A stretch of 39,724 bases of DNA from IMG/VR virus record IMGVR_UViG_3300020125_000201, positions 1 to 39,724 of that record; one strand, given 5' to 3'. A model generated the notes under the pieces. It was not told the DNA's origin. It searched no databases and saw only the letters and a program-made list of their open reading frames with translations. Origin of the DNA: a virus. The position numbers were made by a program, and so were the translations under genes. Positions 1-7,055 of this stretch are shown here, in pieces. Numbering within the stretch: the first letter of the stretch is position 1; each line of letters starts with the position of its first letter.

Positions 1-42
1 ACGCTGATCACCCGACGCCGGGCGAGGTTCCTCACGAACTAG
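1..42 (+). CDS. possible 3' end of an upstream gene (partial)
   Basis: The first 42 bases can be read as 13 codons followed by TAG, ending just before the promoter of the next gene. The inferred tail is basic (TLITRRRARFLTN). It is too short to judge coding potential, and the assignment rests only on tight gene packing and the stop lying just upstream of the cassette promoter. It could equally be non-coding. Confidence 0.2.
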   Translation, partial: TLITRRRARFLTN

Positions 43-52
43 CCCGGCCGCC

Positions 53-81
53 TTGCACTGCCACCAGAGGGCGACTAGGGT
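53..81 (+). promoter_or_regulatory. cassette promoter P1, leaderless, for gene 89
   Basis: A -35 box TTGCAC (53-58) lies 17 bases before the -10 box TAGGGT (76-81), and ATG follows after exactly 7 bases. The spacer carries the conserved block in the form CCACCAGAGGGCGAC. The same arrangement recurs at 2408, 6194 and 22452. The 7-base gap puts the transcription start on or next to the A of the ATG, so the message should be leaderless. There is no Shine-Dalgarno sequence. Confidence 0.75.
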
Positions 82-88
82 GGTGGGC

Positions 89-412
89 ATGAGCCAATCA
101 GACACCAGCCTTTACGGCGAGACGGAATTCGACATGGACCCGGGCGTCGCCCGGTGCGATCTGTGCGGGCTGACCACCGACCACCAGCACAGCTGGGAAG
201 AGTGGGGGTTCACGCTGGAGGCCGGGCCGTTCGACGGCCCCGAGGCCCTGCCCGCGCCCGACGAGGCCGAGATGGACGACATGGAGCGGTGCTACTGCCG
301 CCGCTGCCTGCTCCACGACGACCCGGGCGGCTGCCTGCGCCGCCAGCCCGCCGACCAGGAGCTGCTGGACGCCCTGGCCGCCGCCCCCGACCACGACTGG
401 ACGGTGGCGTGA
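89..412 (+). CDS. small MSQSD-start protein with paired cysteines
   Basis: This 107-residue acidic protein of unknown function begins MSQSDTSLYGE. The ATG at 89 is chosen over an ATG 12 codons upstream because it lies 7 bases after a TAGGGT box in a spacing shared with other cassette genes. The upstream ATG would sit inside the promoter. Residues near 20-30 contain CDLCG followed by DHQH, and residues near 80 contain CYCRRC, so zinc binding is plausible. It heads an operon with the genes at 412 and 621 through a TGATG overlap. The first five residues match those of genes 2444 and 7068 and are nearly the same in 22487, but the remainder of the proteins is unrelated by eye. Confidence 0.85.
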   Translation: MSQSDTSLYGETEFDMDPGVARCDLCGLTTDHQHSWEEWGFTLEAGPFDGPEALPAPDEAEMDDMERCYCRRCLLHDDPGGCLRRQPADQELLDALAAAPDHDWTVA

Positions 413-624
413 TGGGCCAGCGGGCCTACTGCGACCAGCCCCACCCCGGCGGTGACGCCGAGGCGGACCGCTGGTGCGAGCTGTACCACCGCCCGGCCCG
501 CCCGGCCTGCCCGGCCGGGGGCGAGCACGTCTACGAGCTGCAGGAAGAGTGGGGCACCGGGCGGACCGGGTGGGCGTGCCAGGAGTGCCACGCCCCGGCC
601 CCCGAGCAGGACGACCGCTGGTGA
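412..624 (+). CDS. small cysteine-rich hypothetical protein
   Basis: A 70-residue protein starting at the ATG of the TGATG overlap with the previous gene and ending in a GTGA overlap with the next, so it should be translationally coupled to both. It has CDQPH near the N-terminus, a central EHVYEL motif and a C-terminal WACQECHAP pair, suggesting a small zinc-binding fold. The EHVYE motif is also found in the 48-residue protein at 2716, which holds the same second position in a parallel operon; 16 bases encoding it are identical (522-537 and 2724-2739). Function unknown. Confidence 0.75.
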   Translation: MGQRAYCDQPHPGGDAEADRWCELYHRPARPACPAGGEHVYELQEEWGTGRTGWACQECHAPAPEQDDRW

Positions 625-2174
625 CCCGCCAGGGTCGCCCGCCGCGCCCGGGTGAGCGGGGCACCGCCCGTCGCATGGGCGACGCCCTGCGCCGCACCGA
701 ATTCGTGCCCGAGCCGGACCCGGAACACCACCGCCCCGAGCGGCCCGGGACGCCGCCGCAGCCGGGCGGCATCCTGGCCCAGGGCACGGTGGACGCCCGC
801 CGCGACGGCACCGAGCGGGTGCGGGTGGAGGGCGGCCGGGGCATCCCGATCCGCCGCCCGATCGCGGCGCTGGACTTCCACCTGGACCTGCTGCGCCACG
901 TGTCCAGCCCGGGCTGCTGGCCCGAGCGCCGGGAGTGGTGGAAGAACTACTACGGCATCGGTGGGGAGCGCCCGCCGTCGGCCGAGGGCCACTACGACAA
1001 CGCCCTGACGGTGGAGGGGCCGGGCGGCACCGTGATCCACCGCGATCACCCGGCCTACGCCCAGCTGGTGGACCGCACGGCGGCCGCCATGGTGCAGTCC
1101 GAGGTGGCGCTGCTGTCGGCGGCCACGACCCTGTACGTGACGCCCGACATGATGGACCTGGCGCTGGCGCTGGCCGAGCGGGAGCTGGCCAACCCGCAGC
1201 CGCTGCGTTCCACCGACCCCTGGGCGCCGCGGGCGTTCGTGGTGCTGCCCCCGCCGGGCCTGCCGTACTGGGCGCCCGAGGGCGAGCTGCTGCACGGTGA
1301 CGGGCTGATCTACTGCCAGGCCCTGGCGTGGGACTGGGCGAGCGTGGGGCACCGCACGACCGACGACCCGTACGCCCCGGCGGTGGAGGGCATGGGCGTG
1401 CAGCTGTGGGCGTGGGCGACCCGCCAGGAGTGCGAGCGGGCCTGGGGATCGGACCCCGAGCGGCTGCGGGAGCTGTTCGGCCCGGCCATGCTGATCGACA
1501 ACACCGGGTGGGCGGTGGACGCCGAATGGGAGTCAGCCGCTGACGGCATCGAGGCTGGCCCGGCGATCCTGCCCACCGGCCGCATCCGGGCCAGCGTCCA
1601 CGTGGCCCGCTACCGGGCGTTCGTGAAGGCCCTGTGGCGGCTGCTGGACGAGGAAATCGCCATGATCGACCTGGAGCGCAACCACGCCGCGGCGCGCCGG
1701 GCGCAGCGCCTGGGCCGCATCCCGAACGACGGGGACGTGGTGCGCATCGTGCGGCTGCGCAAGGTCGGCTGGCACGACGGCGAGCAGCGCGAGATGACGA
1801 TGACCGAGATGGGGGAGCGGCTGTTCTCCCATCGGTGGTGGCGCCGGGCGCACTGGCGGCACCTGAACCGGGGCACGGCGATCCTGGAGGGCGACACGAT
1901 CCTGCTGCCCGACACGTACACGAGCGCCGACGGGCACCTGCGCCAGGCCCGGTGGGAGGACGGGGTGCAGCTGCGCCTGACCGACGCCTTCGGCCGCCGG
2001 GAGCGCATCACGGTGGCGACGGTGACGGGCGGCATCGGGACGCTGCAGTGGGCGCCGATGCTGGCCCAGGGCCTGGTGGAGGTGGAGCGCCTGACGAACG
2101 TGCGCGAGCACACCGCCGGGGCCGAGGACGGCTGGCTGGTGGAGCGGTACGACGTGCACGTGCTGGAGCGGTAG
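621..2174 (+). CDS. large hypothetical protein with C-terminal HWR domain
   Basis: Read from the GTG at 621 (GTGA overlap) it encodes 517 residues; later in-frame starts such as ATG 675 are possible because the first 50 residues are basic and low in complexity. The body is rich in tryptophan. Near residues 400-420 lies FSHRWWRRAHWRHLNRG, preceded by VRIVRLRK. A similar sequence (VHVLRLR, then VRWPVRQHWRNQ) is near the C-terminus of the protein at 2859, so the two probably share a C-terminal domain although their N-termini differ. Such HWRNQ-type tails occur in actinobacterial phage and mobile-element proteins of unknown function. It is the last gene of the first cassette operon. Confidence 0.8.
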   Translation: MTRQGRPPRPGERGTARRMGDALRRTEFVPEPDPEHHRPERPGTPPQPGGILAQGTVDARRDGTERVRVEGGRGIPIRRPIAALDFHLDLLRHVSSPGCWPERREWWKNYYGIGGERPPSAEGHYDNALTVEGPGGTVIHRDHPAYAQLVDRTAAAMVQSEVALLSAATTLYVTPDMMDLALALAERELANPQPLRSTDPWAPRAFVVLPPPGLPYWAPEGELLHGDGLIYCQALAWDWASVGHRTTDDPYAPAVEGMGVQLWAWATRQECERAWGSDPERLRELFGPAMLIDNTGWAVDAEWESAADGIEAGPAILPTGRIRASVHVARYRAFVKALWRLLDEEIAMIDLERNHAAARRAQRLGRIPNDGDVVRIVRLRKVGWHDGEQREMTMTEMGERLFSHRWWRRAHWRHLNRGTAILEGDTILLPDTYTSADGHLRQARWEDGVQLRLTDAFGRRERITVATVTGGIGTLQWAPMLAQGLVEVERLTNVREHTAGAEDGWLVERYDVHVLER

Positions 2175-2201
2175 AGCCGTCCGACCTATGGGGGGTAGCC
2201 G

Positions 2202-2207
2202 TACGAT
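2202..2207 (+). promoter_or_regulatory. -10 box TACGAT, leaderless start for gene 2215
   Basis: TACGAT is followed by 7 bases (GGTCGGC) and then ATG at 2215. The gap matches leaderless promoters elsewhere in the window. A clear -35 is not visible. The box belongs to the TACNNT group rather than the TAGNGT cassette group. Confidence 0.55.
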
Positions 2208-2214
2208 GGTCGGC

Positions 2215-2406
2215 ATGGCCGAGGTGGGACGGCTAGGCGACGACGAGGCGGTGGAGGCGCTGGCGGCAGCGTTCATCGCCGCGCTGCCGCTGGTGCCCCA
2301 GTCAGACGTGGCGGACAACGCCCTGCACGGTTCGATGCTGGCCATTGTCCGGCATCTGGCCGAGGCGGGGATATTCCTGTGCGGGGAGCTGAACATGCCC
2401 GCCTGA
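2215..2406 (+). CDS. small hypothetical protein
   Basis: A 63-residue protein (MAEVGRLGDDEAVEAL...) that is largely helical and alanine-rich by composition. The start at 2215 is preferred to an ATG nine codons upstream because the upstream one would overlap the -10 box and the chosen one sits at leaderless spacing. It stands alone between two operons, with the next cassette promoter beginning 2 bases after its stop. No recognisable domain. Confidence 0.65.
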   Translation: MAEVGRLGDDEAVEALAAAFIAALPLVPQSDVADNALHGSMLAIVRHLAEAGIFLCGELNMPA

Positions 2407-2407
2407 C

Positions 2408-2436
2408 TTGCTGTGCCACCCGAGGGGGAGTAGGGT
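2408..2436 (+). promoter_or_regulatory. cassette promoter P2, leaderless, for gene 2444
   Basis: TTGCTG (2408-2413), a 17-base spacer with CCACCCGAGGGGGAG, TAGGGT (2431-2436), 7 bases, then ATG. It also contains the dyad CCACCC (2416-2421) and GGGTGG (2433-2438), separated by 11 bases and overlapping the -10 box, which could be an operator. Confidence 0.78.
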
Positions 2437-2443
2437 GGTGGGC

Positions 2444-2719
2444 ATGAGCCAGTCAGACACCCCCGCCAACCTCACCCTGAACGCCGCCGAAGAGCTGGTG
2501 GCCGCCCTGGAGGCCGAGCTGCTGCAGCTCCAGGCCGACCTGCGGGCCGCCGAGGACGACGCCGCCAGCTACGACCGCCGGACCAAGGCCGAGGGCTACG
2601 ACGCCCTGCCCGCCATCCAGGACCGCATCGACCTGATCACCCCGATGATCGACCAGGCCGCCGCCATCTTCCACGCCCTGGACGAGGCCAGCGTGGAGCT
2701 GCCCTGGAGCGCCCGATGA
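2444..2719 (+). CDS. small MSQSD-start coiled-coil-like protein
   Basis: A 91-residue acidic protein starting MSQSDTPANL. The start is set by the cassette promoter (TAGGGT plus 7 bases), not by the ATG 12 codons earlier, which lies in the -35 region. Residues 15-50 have regular leucine and charged residues (LVAALEAELLQLQADLRAAE), which suggests a coiled coil. It heads the second cassette operon (2444, 2716, 2859), joined by ATGA overlaps. The function is unknown; the conserved first codons are shared with 89 and 7068. Confidence 0.85.
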   Translation: MSQSDTPANLTLNAAEELVAALEAELLQLQADLRAAEDDAASYDRRTKAEGYDALPAIQDRIDLITPMIDQAAAIFHALDEASVELPWSAR

Positions 2720-2862
2720 CCGCCGAGCACGTCTACGAGGTGGAGCGCCGGGCGGCAGACGCCTGGGTGCTGCTGGAGGACGGCCGGGCCGTCGGCTGCT
2801 GGCCGACGCGCCGCCAGGCCCGCATCGCCCTGGCGGCCCACGAGACGGGCCAGGGCCGATGA
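2716..2862 (+). CDS. 48-residue hypothetical protein
   Basis: A short gene starting in an ATGA overlap with the previous gene and ending in an ATGA overlap with the next, so coupling supports it despite its size. It begins MTAEHVYEVERR and continues WVLLEDGRAVGCWPTRRQAR. The EHVYE motif matches the second gene of the operon at 89. The pattern of a modified value or score plus a helix (TRRQARIALAAHE) resembles small phage proteins of unknown role. Confidence 0.7.
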   Translation: MTAEHVYEVERRAADAWVLLEDGRAVGCWPTRRQARIALAAHETGQGR

Positions 2863-3968
2863 GCGTGCCCCGCCCGATCGGGCCGCGTGACCTGCCCGCC
2901 CTGCGCGACCACCTGCTGGACCAGTGGCGCCCGGGCCGCCCGTTCAGCCAGGTGGCCGACGTGATGCGCCGGGGCCAGGCCCCGGGCTGGCCGTTCACCC
3001 ACCTGGACCCCCGCTTCGACAGCAAGCAGCTGCGGGCCGCCGCCCTGTGGTGGGTGGACGACGACGCCACCGAGCTGGTGGACGCCACCCGGGGCGACTA
3101 CCCGGGCGACGTGGTGCTGGGCGAGGGCGTCATGCCGGTGCACCCGTCGGGCCTGGCGGTGTTCGCCCGGCCGCTGGTCGGCACCGACGCCATGACCCAG
3201 GGCAACCCGGTGAACGTGGACGCCGTGCTGTGGGGGCCGGTCAACCTGCCCCGCCTGCCCAGCGAGGGGCCGGGGCCGCGGGAGCGGCTGGGCCTGTCCA
3301 TGTCCGCCTACAGCTGGTGGGACTACGACCGGGGCCTGTCGGCCGAGCAGATGAGCGACCCGAGGGCCAGCCAGATCATGGCGATGGAGGCCGAGACGCT
3401 GCGCCAGGTCTACGACCGCACCACGCCGATCCGCGACCCGAAGCTGCCGCGGGGCAGCCGCAGCGTGGTGATGCACGACGGCTTCTGGGTGCCGCTGGGC
3501 CGGTCCGATTGGGTGCTGGGCACGGCCCTGGACGCCCAGCTGGCCGAGCTGAAGGCCGACCCGGGCCGGTGGGACTCCATGCGGGAGGATCGCCAGCTGA
3601 TGGGCGCCCTGTGGTCCCTGGCGGCCCAGCCGCACATCACCCACCAGGCGACCGAGACCCTGACCGGCCCCGAGCGCCGCCGCCATGTCCGCCAGCACGG
3701 CAAGGACACCCCGGCCGAGGTGCACGTGCTGCGCCTACGCCCGCAGCGGACCGAGCGGGGCGACGGCGAGGGCCGGGCGGTGCGGTGGTCGGTGCGGTGG
3801 CCTGTCCGCCAGCACTGGCGCAACCAGGCCTGCGGGCCGGGCCGGAAGATGCGCCGCCCGGTGCTGGTGCCCGGCCACATCAAGGGGCCAGCTGGTGCCC
3901 CGCTGAAACGCCCGTCGGCCACCGTGTGGCGCCTGGACGGGGACGACCCGACAACCGAGGGGGAGTAG
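2859..3968 (+). CDS. hypothetical protein with C-terminal HWRNQ domain
   Basis: A 369-residue protein (MSVPRPIGPRDLPAL...). The C-terminal 80 residues contain VHVLRLRPQ, then VRWPVRQHWRNQACGPGRK and PGHIKGP, a motif set known from uncharacterised proteins of actinobacteria, their phages and mobile elements. It shares that C-terminal pattern with the protein at 621, and both are third genes of cassette operons. The N-terminal half has no feature I recognise. Its last codons (ACC GAG GGG GAG TAG) coincide with the conserved promoter block of the next unit, so the stop codon is the first half of a -10 box. Confidence 0.82.
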   Translation: MSVPRPIGPRDLPALRDHLLDQWRPGRPFSQVADVMRRGQAPGWPFTHLDPRFDSKQLRAAALWWVDDDATELVDATRGDYPGDVVLGEGVMPVHPSGLAVFARPLVGTDAMTQGNPVNVDAVLWGPVNLPRLPSEGPGPRERLGLSMSAYSWWDYDRGLSAEQMSDPRASQIMAMEAETLRQVYDRTTPIRDPKLPRGSRSVVMHDGFWVPLGRSDWVLGTALDAQLAELKADPGRWDSMREDRQLMGALWSLAAQPHITHQATETLTGPERRRHVRQHGKDTPAEVHVLRLRPQRTERGDGEGRAVRWSVRWPVRQHWRNQACGPGRKMRRPVLVPGHIKGPAGAPLKRPSATVWRLDGDDPTTEGE

Positions 3969-3971
3969 AGT
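3966..3971 (+). promoter_or_regulatory. partial cassette promoter, -10 TAGAGT, leaderless for gene 3979
   Basis: The sequence CAACCGAGGGGGAG leads into TAGAGT, 7 bases and ATG 3979. The TTGC -35 of the other cassettes is absent. The TAG of the box is also the stop codon of the upstream gene. Confidence 0.65.
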
Positions 3972-3978
3972 GCCCGAG

Positions 3979-4233
3979 ATGCGCCGACCTGTGACGATCA
4001 CCCTGACGGTGGCCTTGGACGAGGACGCCTGGCAGAAGTGGGTGCGCCGGGTGCTGGACGACTGCGCCCCGGATGAGACGGCCAGCCCTGCCCTGGACCT
4101 GGGGCGGGCGCTGGCGTGTCAGCTGGGACCGGCCCCGTTCACGTACCTGGAGGGCGCGCCCGGGGTGGAGGTGCTGACCCTGAACGATGCCCGGGCCGAG
4201 GCCCCCTACGACGAGGACGAGGTGGAATTCTGA
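3979..4233 (+). CDS. small hypothetical protein, first gene of a coupled operon
   Basis: An 84-residue protein starting MRRPVTITLTVALDEDAW. The ATG at 3979 is chosen over the GTG at 3970 because it is exactly 7 bases after TAGAGT, while the GTG would overlap the box. A beta-strand-like start is followed by a helix (WQKWVRRVLDDC) and an acidic tail. The next gene starts in a TGATG overlap. It opens an unbroken chain of coupled genes to 6220, which ends with the probable small terminase. Function unknown. Confidence 0.75.
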   Translation: MRRPVTITLTVALDEDAWQKWVRRVLDDCAPDETASPALDLGRALACQLGPAPFTYLEGAPGVEVLTLNDARAEAPYDEDEVEF

Positions 4234-4559
4234 TGAGCGTCAAGCTGCTGGGACGCCTGCCGAAGGACGAGAACAACGGGCTGGCCAGCCTGGCCCAGGT
4301 GATAGACGAGAACCCGCTTCAGACGTTCACGATCGTGGCGACGATCGTGGCGGCCCGCCGGACCGCCGACTACGACCACCCGGACGATCCCGTCATCTAC
4401 GGGCTGCGCATGGCGACGTGCGAGCCGCTGACCGGGGACGCTGCCCGCGACGCGATGCGCCTGGCCGAGGACGCCTTCCACGTGCGCACCGGCCTGTCCC
4501 GGCTGCCGTTCGACGGCCCCCAGGACGGCGAGGGCCAGGAGCCGCCCGCCGATGGGTGA
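4233..4559 (+). CDS. small hypothetical protein
   Basis: A 108-residue protein (MSVKLLGRLPKDENNG...) starting in a TGATG overlap. It contains a hydrophobic core strand (TFTIVATIVAARR) and a later HVRTGLSRLPFD segment. The pattern of strands and a helix with VIYGLRMATCEPL is reminiscent of small phage proteins of unknown role. No family was recognised. Confidence 0.75.
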   Translation: MSVKLLGRLPKDENNGLASLAQVIDENPLQTFTIVATIVAARRTADYDHPDDPVIYGLRMATCEPLTGDAARDAMRLAEDAFHVRTGLSRLPFDGPQDGEGQEPPADG

Positions 4560-4818
4560 GGTGGACGGCCCGATCCTGCCCGCGGCGCCGTTTGTGGAGG
4601 TGATCCTGGCGGTGCCCGCCGACGGCCCGGGCCTGGAGTCGCTGCGCCAGTCCATCCCGGTGGGCGACTGGGTGACCCTGGGCGTCCACGAGGGGACCGG
4701 CAAGCGGATCAGCTACGGGGCGCTGGCCCTGTCGGCCGAGGTGCGCAACCCGCCGTCGGGGCCGCCCGAGGCCGAGCGCGACGACGACTGCCCGGTATCC
4801 CACGACGATGGACCCTGA
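4552..4818 (+). CDS. small hypothetical protein
   Basis: An 88-residue protein (MGEVDGPILPAAPFV...) overlapping the previous gene by 8 bases and the next by 11. It has a mixed strand-like middle (DWVTLGVHEGTGKRISYG) and an acidic, histidine-containing tail. The overlaps and shared codon composition support it being real. Function unknown. Confidence 0.65.
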   Translation: MGEVDGPILPAAPFVEVILAVPADGPGLESLRQSIPVGDWVTLGVHEGTGKRISYGALALSAEVRNPPSGPPEAERDDDCPVSHDDGP

Positions 4819-4993
4819 CCTGCCGCCGCCCCCGCCGCCGGAACACGTGATCCCGGTGGACGTGGACCAGCTGATCGACACGTGCACGAAGCTGGCGGCC
4901 GCCTTCCGCCACGTGGCCGAGCTGTTCGCCCGGGCCGCCGAGCAGTGCGGCGCCATCGCGACGCTGCTGGCCGAATCGGCCGATGATGCCTGA
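4808..4993 (+). CDS. 61-residue hypothetical protein
   Basis: It starts MDPDLPPPPPPEHV and continues as one or two helices (LIDTCTKLAAAFRHVAELF). The proline run at the start followed by an amphipathic helix suggests a small adaptor or leader-like protein, but nothing specific can be assigned. It overlaps both neighbours. Confidence 0.6.
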   Translation: MDPDLPPPPPPEHVIPVDVDQLIDTCTKLAAAFRHVAELFARAAEQCGAIATLLAESADDA

Positions 4994-5228
4994 CGCCCGG
5001 GCCGACGTGGCCCGCCAGGCCCGAGCGGTGTGGGACCTGCTCCCGGCCGCGAGCCGTCTGCAGCTGGTGGAGGCGGCCCGCGCCGCGATCCGCGATGCCG
5101 GGCTGTCCACCGCATCCGAGACGGCCTGGGGCGTGGCCGTCGGGATCGTGTGGGGCGACCAGGCGACCGTCCCGGCGCACGTGATGGCGGTGGCCTACGT
5201 GGCCCTGGGCGAGGGGTGGGAATCGTGA
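4983..5228 (+). CDS. small helical hypothetical protein
   Basis: An 81-residue alanine-rich, mostly helical protein (MMPDARADVARQARAVW...). Two adjacent ATG codons (4983 and 4986) are possible; the first gives the larger overlap with the preceding gene. It ends in a GTGA overlap with the gene at 5225. No domain recognised. Confidence 0.65.
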   Translation: MMPDARADVARQARAVWDLLPAASRLQLVEAARAAIRDAGLSTASETAWGVAVGIVWGDQATVPAHVMAVAYVALGEGWES

Positions 5229-5476
5229 CGCCGTGCACCGCGTGCGACGAGCCGGGCCTGGTCGTGATCAACGGGACACCGTGGTGCCCGGAACACGCCG
5301 ACGACGGCTTCCACCTGACCGTCCAGGTGATGGCGATGGAGGTGGGCGCTGACCCCGACACCATCGAGCGGCTGGCCGACGACTGCCTGGCCCAGCTGCC
5401 CGCCGACCTGGCCCACCCGTCCACGTGGATCGGCCCCGAAGCGCAGCTGGACCTGGAGGACGACGGCGATGGCTGA
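5225..5476 (+). CDS. small zinc-ribbon-like protein
   Basis: Read from the GTG of a GTGA overlap, it encodes 83 residues beginning VTPCTACDEPGL and then WCPEH. The CxxC and CxxH pair, spaced about 14 residues apart, suggests a small zinc knuckle. The C-terminal half is helical and acidic. In this position it may bind nucleic acid or a protein partner, but that is inference. Confidence 0.68.
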   Translation: MTPCTACDEPGLVVINGTPWCPEHADDGFHLTVQVMAMEVGADPDTIERLADDCLAQLPADLAHPSTWIGPEAQLDLEDDGDG

Positions 5477-5765
5477 CTGCACCGTGCGCGCCTACGCCGC
5501 CGTGACCGGCAGCAGCCAGACCTACGCCGCCGAACACCTGCGCCGCGCCCGCAACCGCGACGGCACCCACAACCCGGCCCGCGTCGCCGCCGTCCTGTCC
5601 CTGGAGGGCTGGGTGTACGCCCGCACACCGTCCGAGGACGGCCGCTGGCTGGTGCTACAGCCCGGCCACGCCTGCGCCCGCCTGAACGGCACCTGGGTGG
5701 GCCTGGCGCCCGGCCCGGTGACCGGCGCCTTCCGCTACCCGATGATGGACTGCATCCGCCGATGA
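5469..5765 (+). CDS. small papain-like fold hypothetical protein
   Basis: A 98-residue protein with DCTVRAYAAVTG at residues 3-14, then YAAEHLRRA, and a later block WLVLQPGHACARLNGTWVG. This order (Cys near the N-terminus before a helix, then a GHA strand and a short final strand) resembles phage proteins with a small papain-like cysteine peptidase fold, whose candidate catalytic residues would be Cys4 and the His of PGHACARL. The resemblance is by pattern only. It lies directly upstream of, and overlaps, the probable small terminase gene. Confidence 0.68.
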   Translation: MADCTVRAYAAVTGSSQTYAAEHLRRARNRDGTHNPARVAAVLSLEGWVYARTPSEDGRWLVLQPGHACARLNGTWVGLAPGPVTGAFRYPMMDCIRR

Positions 5766-6220
5766 CCCAGGCCCAGGACCGCCTGCTGATCGACAGCCTG
5801 ATGCAGGGCGCCACCCAGGAACAGGCCGCCCAGGCCGCCGGGTACGGCACCGCCACCGTCAACCGGCGGCTGCGCAACGATGTGTTCCGCCGTCAGCTGC
5901 TGGAGGCCCAGCTGGCGACCCGGGACCGGGTGGTGCGCGCCCTGGTGTCGTCCAGCCCGCACGCCATCCGCACGCTGCTGCAGGCCGTGAGCGACGCCAC
6001 GGTGCCGTGGCCGGTGCGGGTGCGGGCGGCCAGCGCGCTGCTGGACCACAGCGTGGGCCGGTCGGTGGCGGTGACGATCAGCGGCCAGGTGGACGTGGAG
6101 GTGGTCAGCCCCCGCGACGAGCTGCTGGCCCGCCTGGACCGGCTGCAGGCCCGGGCGATCAACACCACGGCCGAACAAATCGTGCCCCCTGCGTTGCGGG
6201 AACCACCCGAGGGGGAGTAG
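5762..6220 (+). CDS. terS: probable terminase small subunit
   Basis: A 152-residue protein with an N-terminal helix-turn-helix (ATQEQAAQAAGYGTATVNRRL, residues about 17-37), a middle helical part and a conserved-looking acidic helix at the C-terminus. Small terminases recognise packaging sites on phage DNA and load them onto the large terminase. The assignment rests on this architecture and on the large terminase gene at 7469 downstream. Two other transcription units lie between them, which is unusual. A general HTH regulator is the alternative. The last codons (CCA CCC GAG GGG GAG TAG) are part of promoter P3. Confidence 0.65.
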   Translation: MTQAQDRLLIDSLMQGATQEQAAQAAGYGTATVNRRLRNDVFRRQLLEAQLATRDRVVRALVSSSPHAIRTLLQAVSDATVPWPVRVRAASALLDHSVGRSVAVTISGQVDVEVVSPRDELLARLDRLQARAINTTAEQIVPPALREPPEGE

Positions 6221-6223
6221 GGT
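6194..6223 (+). promoter_or_regulatory. cassette promoter P3, leadered, for gene 6254
   Basis: TTGCGG (6194-6199), an 18-base spacer with CCACCCGAGGGGGAG, and TAGGGT (6218-6223). Unlike the other full cassettes, the ATG is 30 bases downstream and is preceded by an AGGAG sequence (6242-6246), so this message should carry a leader of about 23 bases. The box and much of the spacer lie in the end of the preceding coding region. The dyad CCACCC (6203-6208) and GGGTGG (6220-6225) is present. Confidence 0.72.
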
Positions 6224-6253
6224 GGTGGTAGCCGATCAGACCAGGAGCTACCG

Positions 6254-6934
6254 ATGCCCACCACGACCCGCACCAACAACCACCCCGCCCGCTGCGCCGC
6301 CTGCCGCAACGAAGTCCCGGCCCAGGCCGGGAGCCTGACCCGGGAGAACAACCGCTGGGTGGTCCGCCACCTGGGCGAGTGCCCGCCCGCCATCACCAGC
6401 CCCGCCCCCGAGGCGCCCGCCGTGCCCGAGGGCCACTACGCCGTGGCCCGCACCGGCGGCCTGAACGACCTGGACTTCTTCCGGGTGGACCGCCCCACCG
6501 ACGGCCCCTGGGCCGGGCGGGTGTTCGTCAAGACCATCGTGGGTGGCCGCCCCGGTCACGCCGTGCGCGGCGCCGCCGCCCAGGCTGTCCTGGCCCGCAT
6601 CGAGGCCGCCGGGTGGATGGACGCCGCCCGCCGCTACGGCCAGGAAATCGGCCGGTGCGGGCGGTGCAACCGCAGCCTGACCGACGCCGTGAGCCGGGCC
6701 TGCGGGATCGGGCCGGACTGCCGCCAGATGGCCGGGTGGATCATCACCGCCGCCCAGGCCCAGGCCATCTACGCCGAGGCCCGGAAGCGGGCCATCGTGG
6801 CCCCGGCGCCCGCCGAGTGCAGGAGCTGCTACGGCACCCACGTGCCGGGCCTGTGCCCCGAGCGCGACGCCGAGGCGTTCCGCCAGCACGTGGCGGCCGG
6901 GCTGGGCCGGGGCCGGGAGGTGGCCTACGCCTGA
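6254..6934 (+). CDS. DUF6011-like zinc-binding protein
   Basis: A 226-residue protein preceded by AGGAG at a suitable distance. Residues about 14-43 have ARCAACRNE with a later HLGEC, a probable zinc ribbon. Near residue 135 is GRCGRCNRSLTDAVSRACG with IGPDCR, the cysteine pattern of DUF6011 proteins, which are common in actinophages and of unknown role. The C-terminal part has CRSCYGTHVPGLC, a third cysteine group. It has its own promoter (P3) and terminator, so it is a monocistronic unit inserted before the large terminase. Confidence 0.82.
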   Translation: MPTTTRTNNHPARCAACRNEVPAQAGSLTRENNRWVVRHLGECPPAITSPAPEAPAVPEGHYAVARTGGLNDLDFFRVDRPTDGPWAGRVFVKTIVGGRPGHAVRGAAAQAVLARIEAAGWMDAARRYGQEIGRCGRCNRSLTDAVSRACGIGPDCRQMAGWIITAAQAQAIYAEARKRAIVAPAPAECRSCYGTHVPGLCPERDAEAFRQHVAAGLGRGREVAYA

Positions 6935-6991
6935 CGGGCTACGCTCCCGGGGCTGCCACAGCTCCGGGGAATCCCGCCACCCTGCTGTGGT

Positions 6992-7025
6992 GCTGCCGCC
7001 CCCCGTCCGCCTGGGGGGCGGTGGC
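6992..7025 (+). terminator. GC-rich hairpin terminator T1
   Basis: The core stem CCGCCCCCC (6996-7004) pairs with GGGGGGCGG (7013-7021) across an 8-base loop and can be extended to 13 pairs with two G-T wobbles. It lies 57 bases after the stop of gene 6254. There is no T-tract, as is common in high-GC phages. The arm sequence and the trailing GGCGCG are almost the same in T2, and the core also in T3. Confidence 0.7.
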
Positions 7026-7055
7026 GCGTACTGGCCCCGGTCCCGGTTTACCGAG

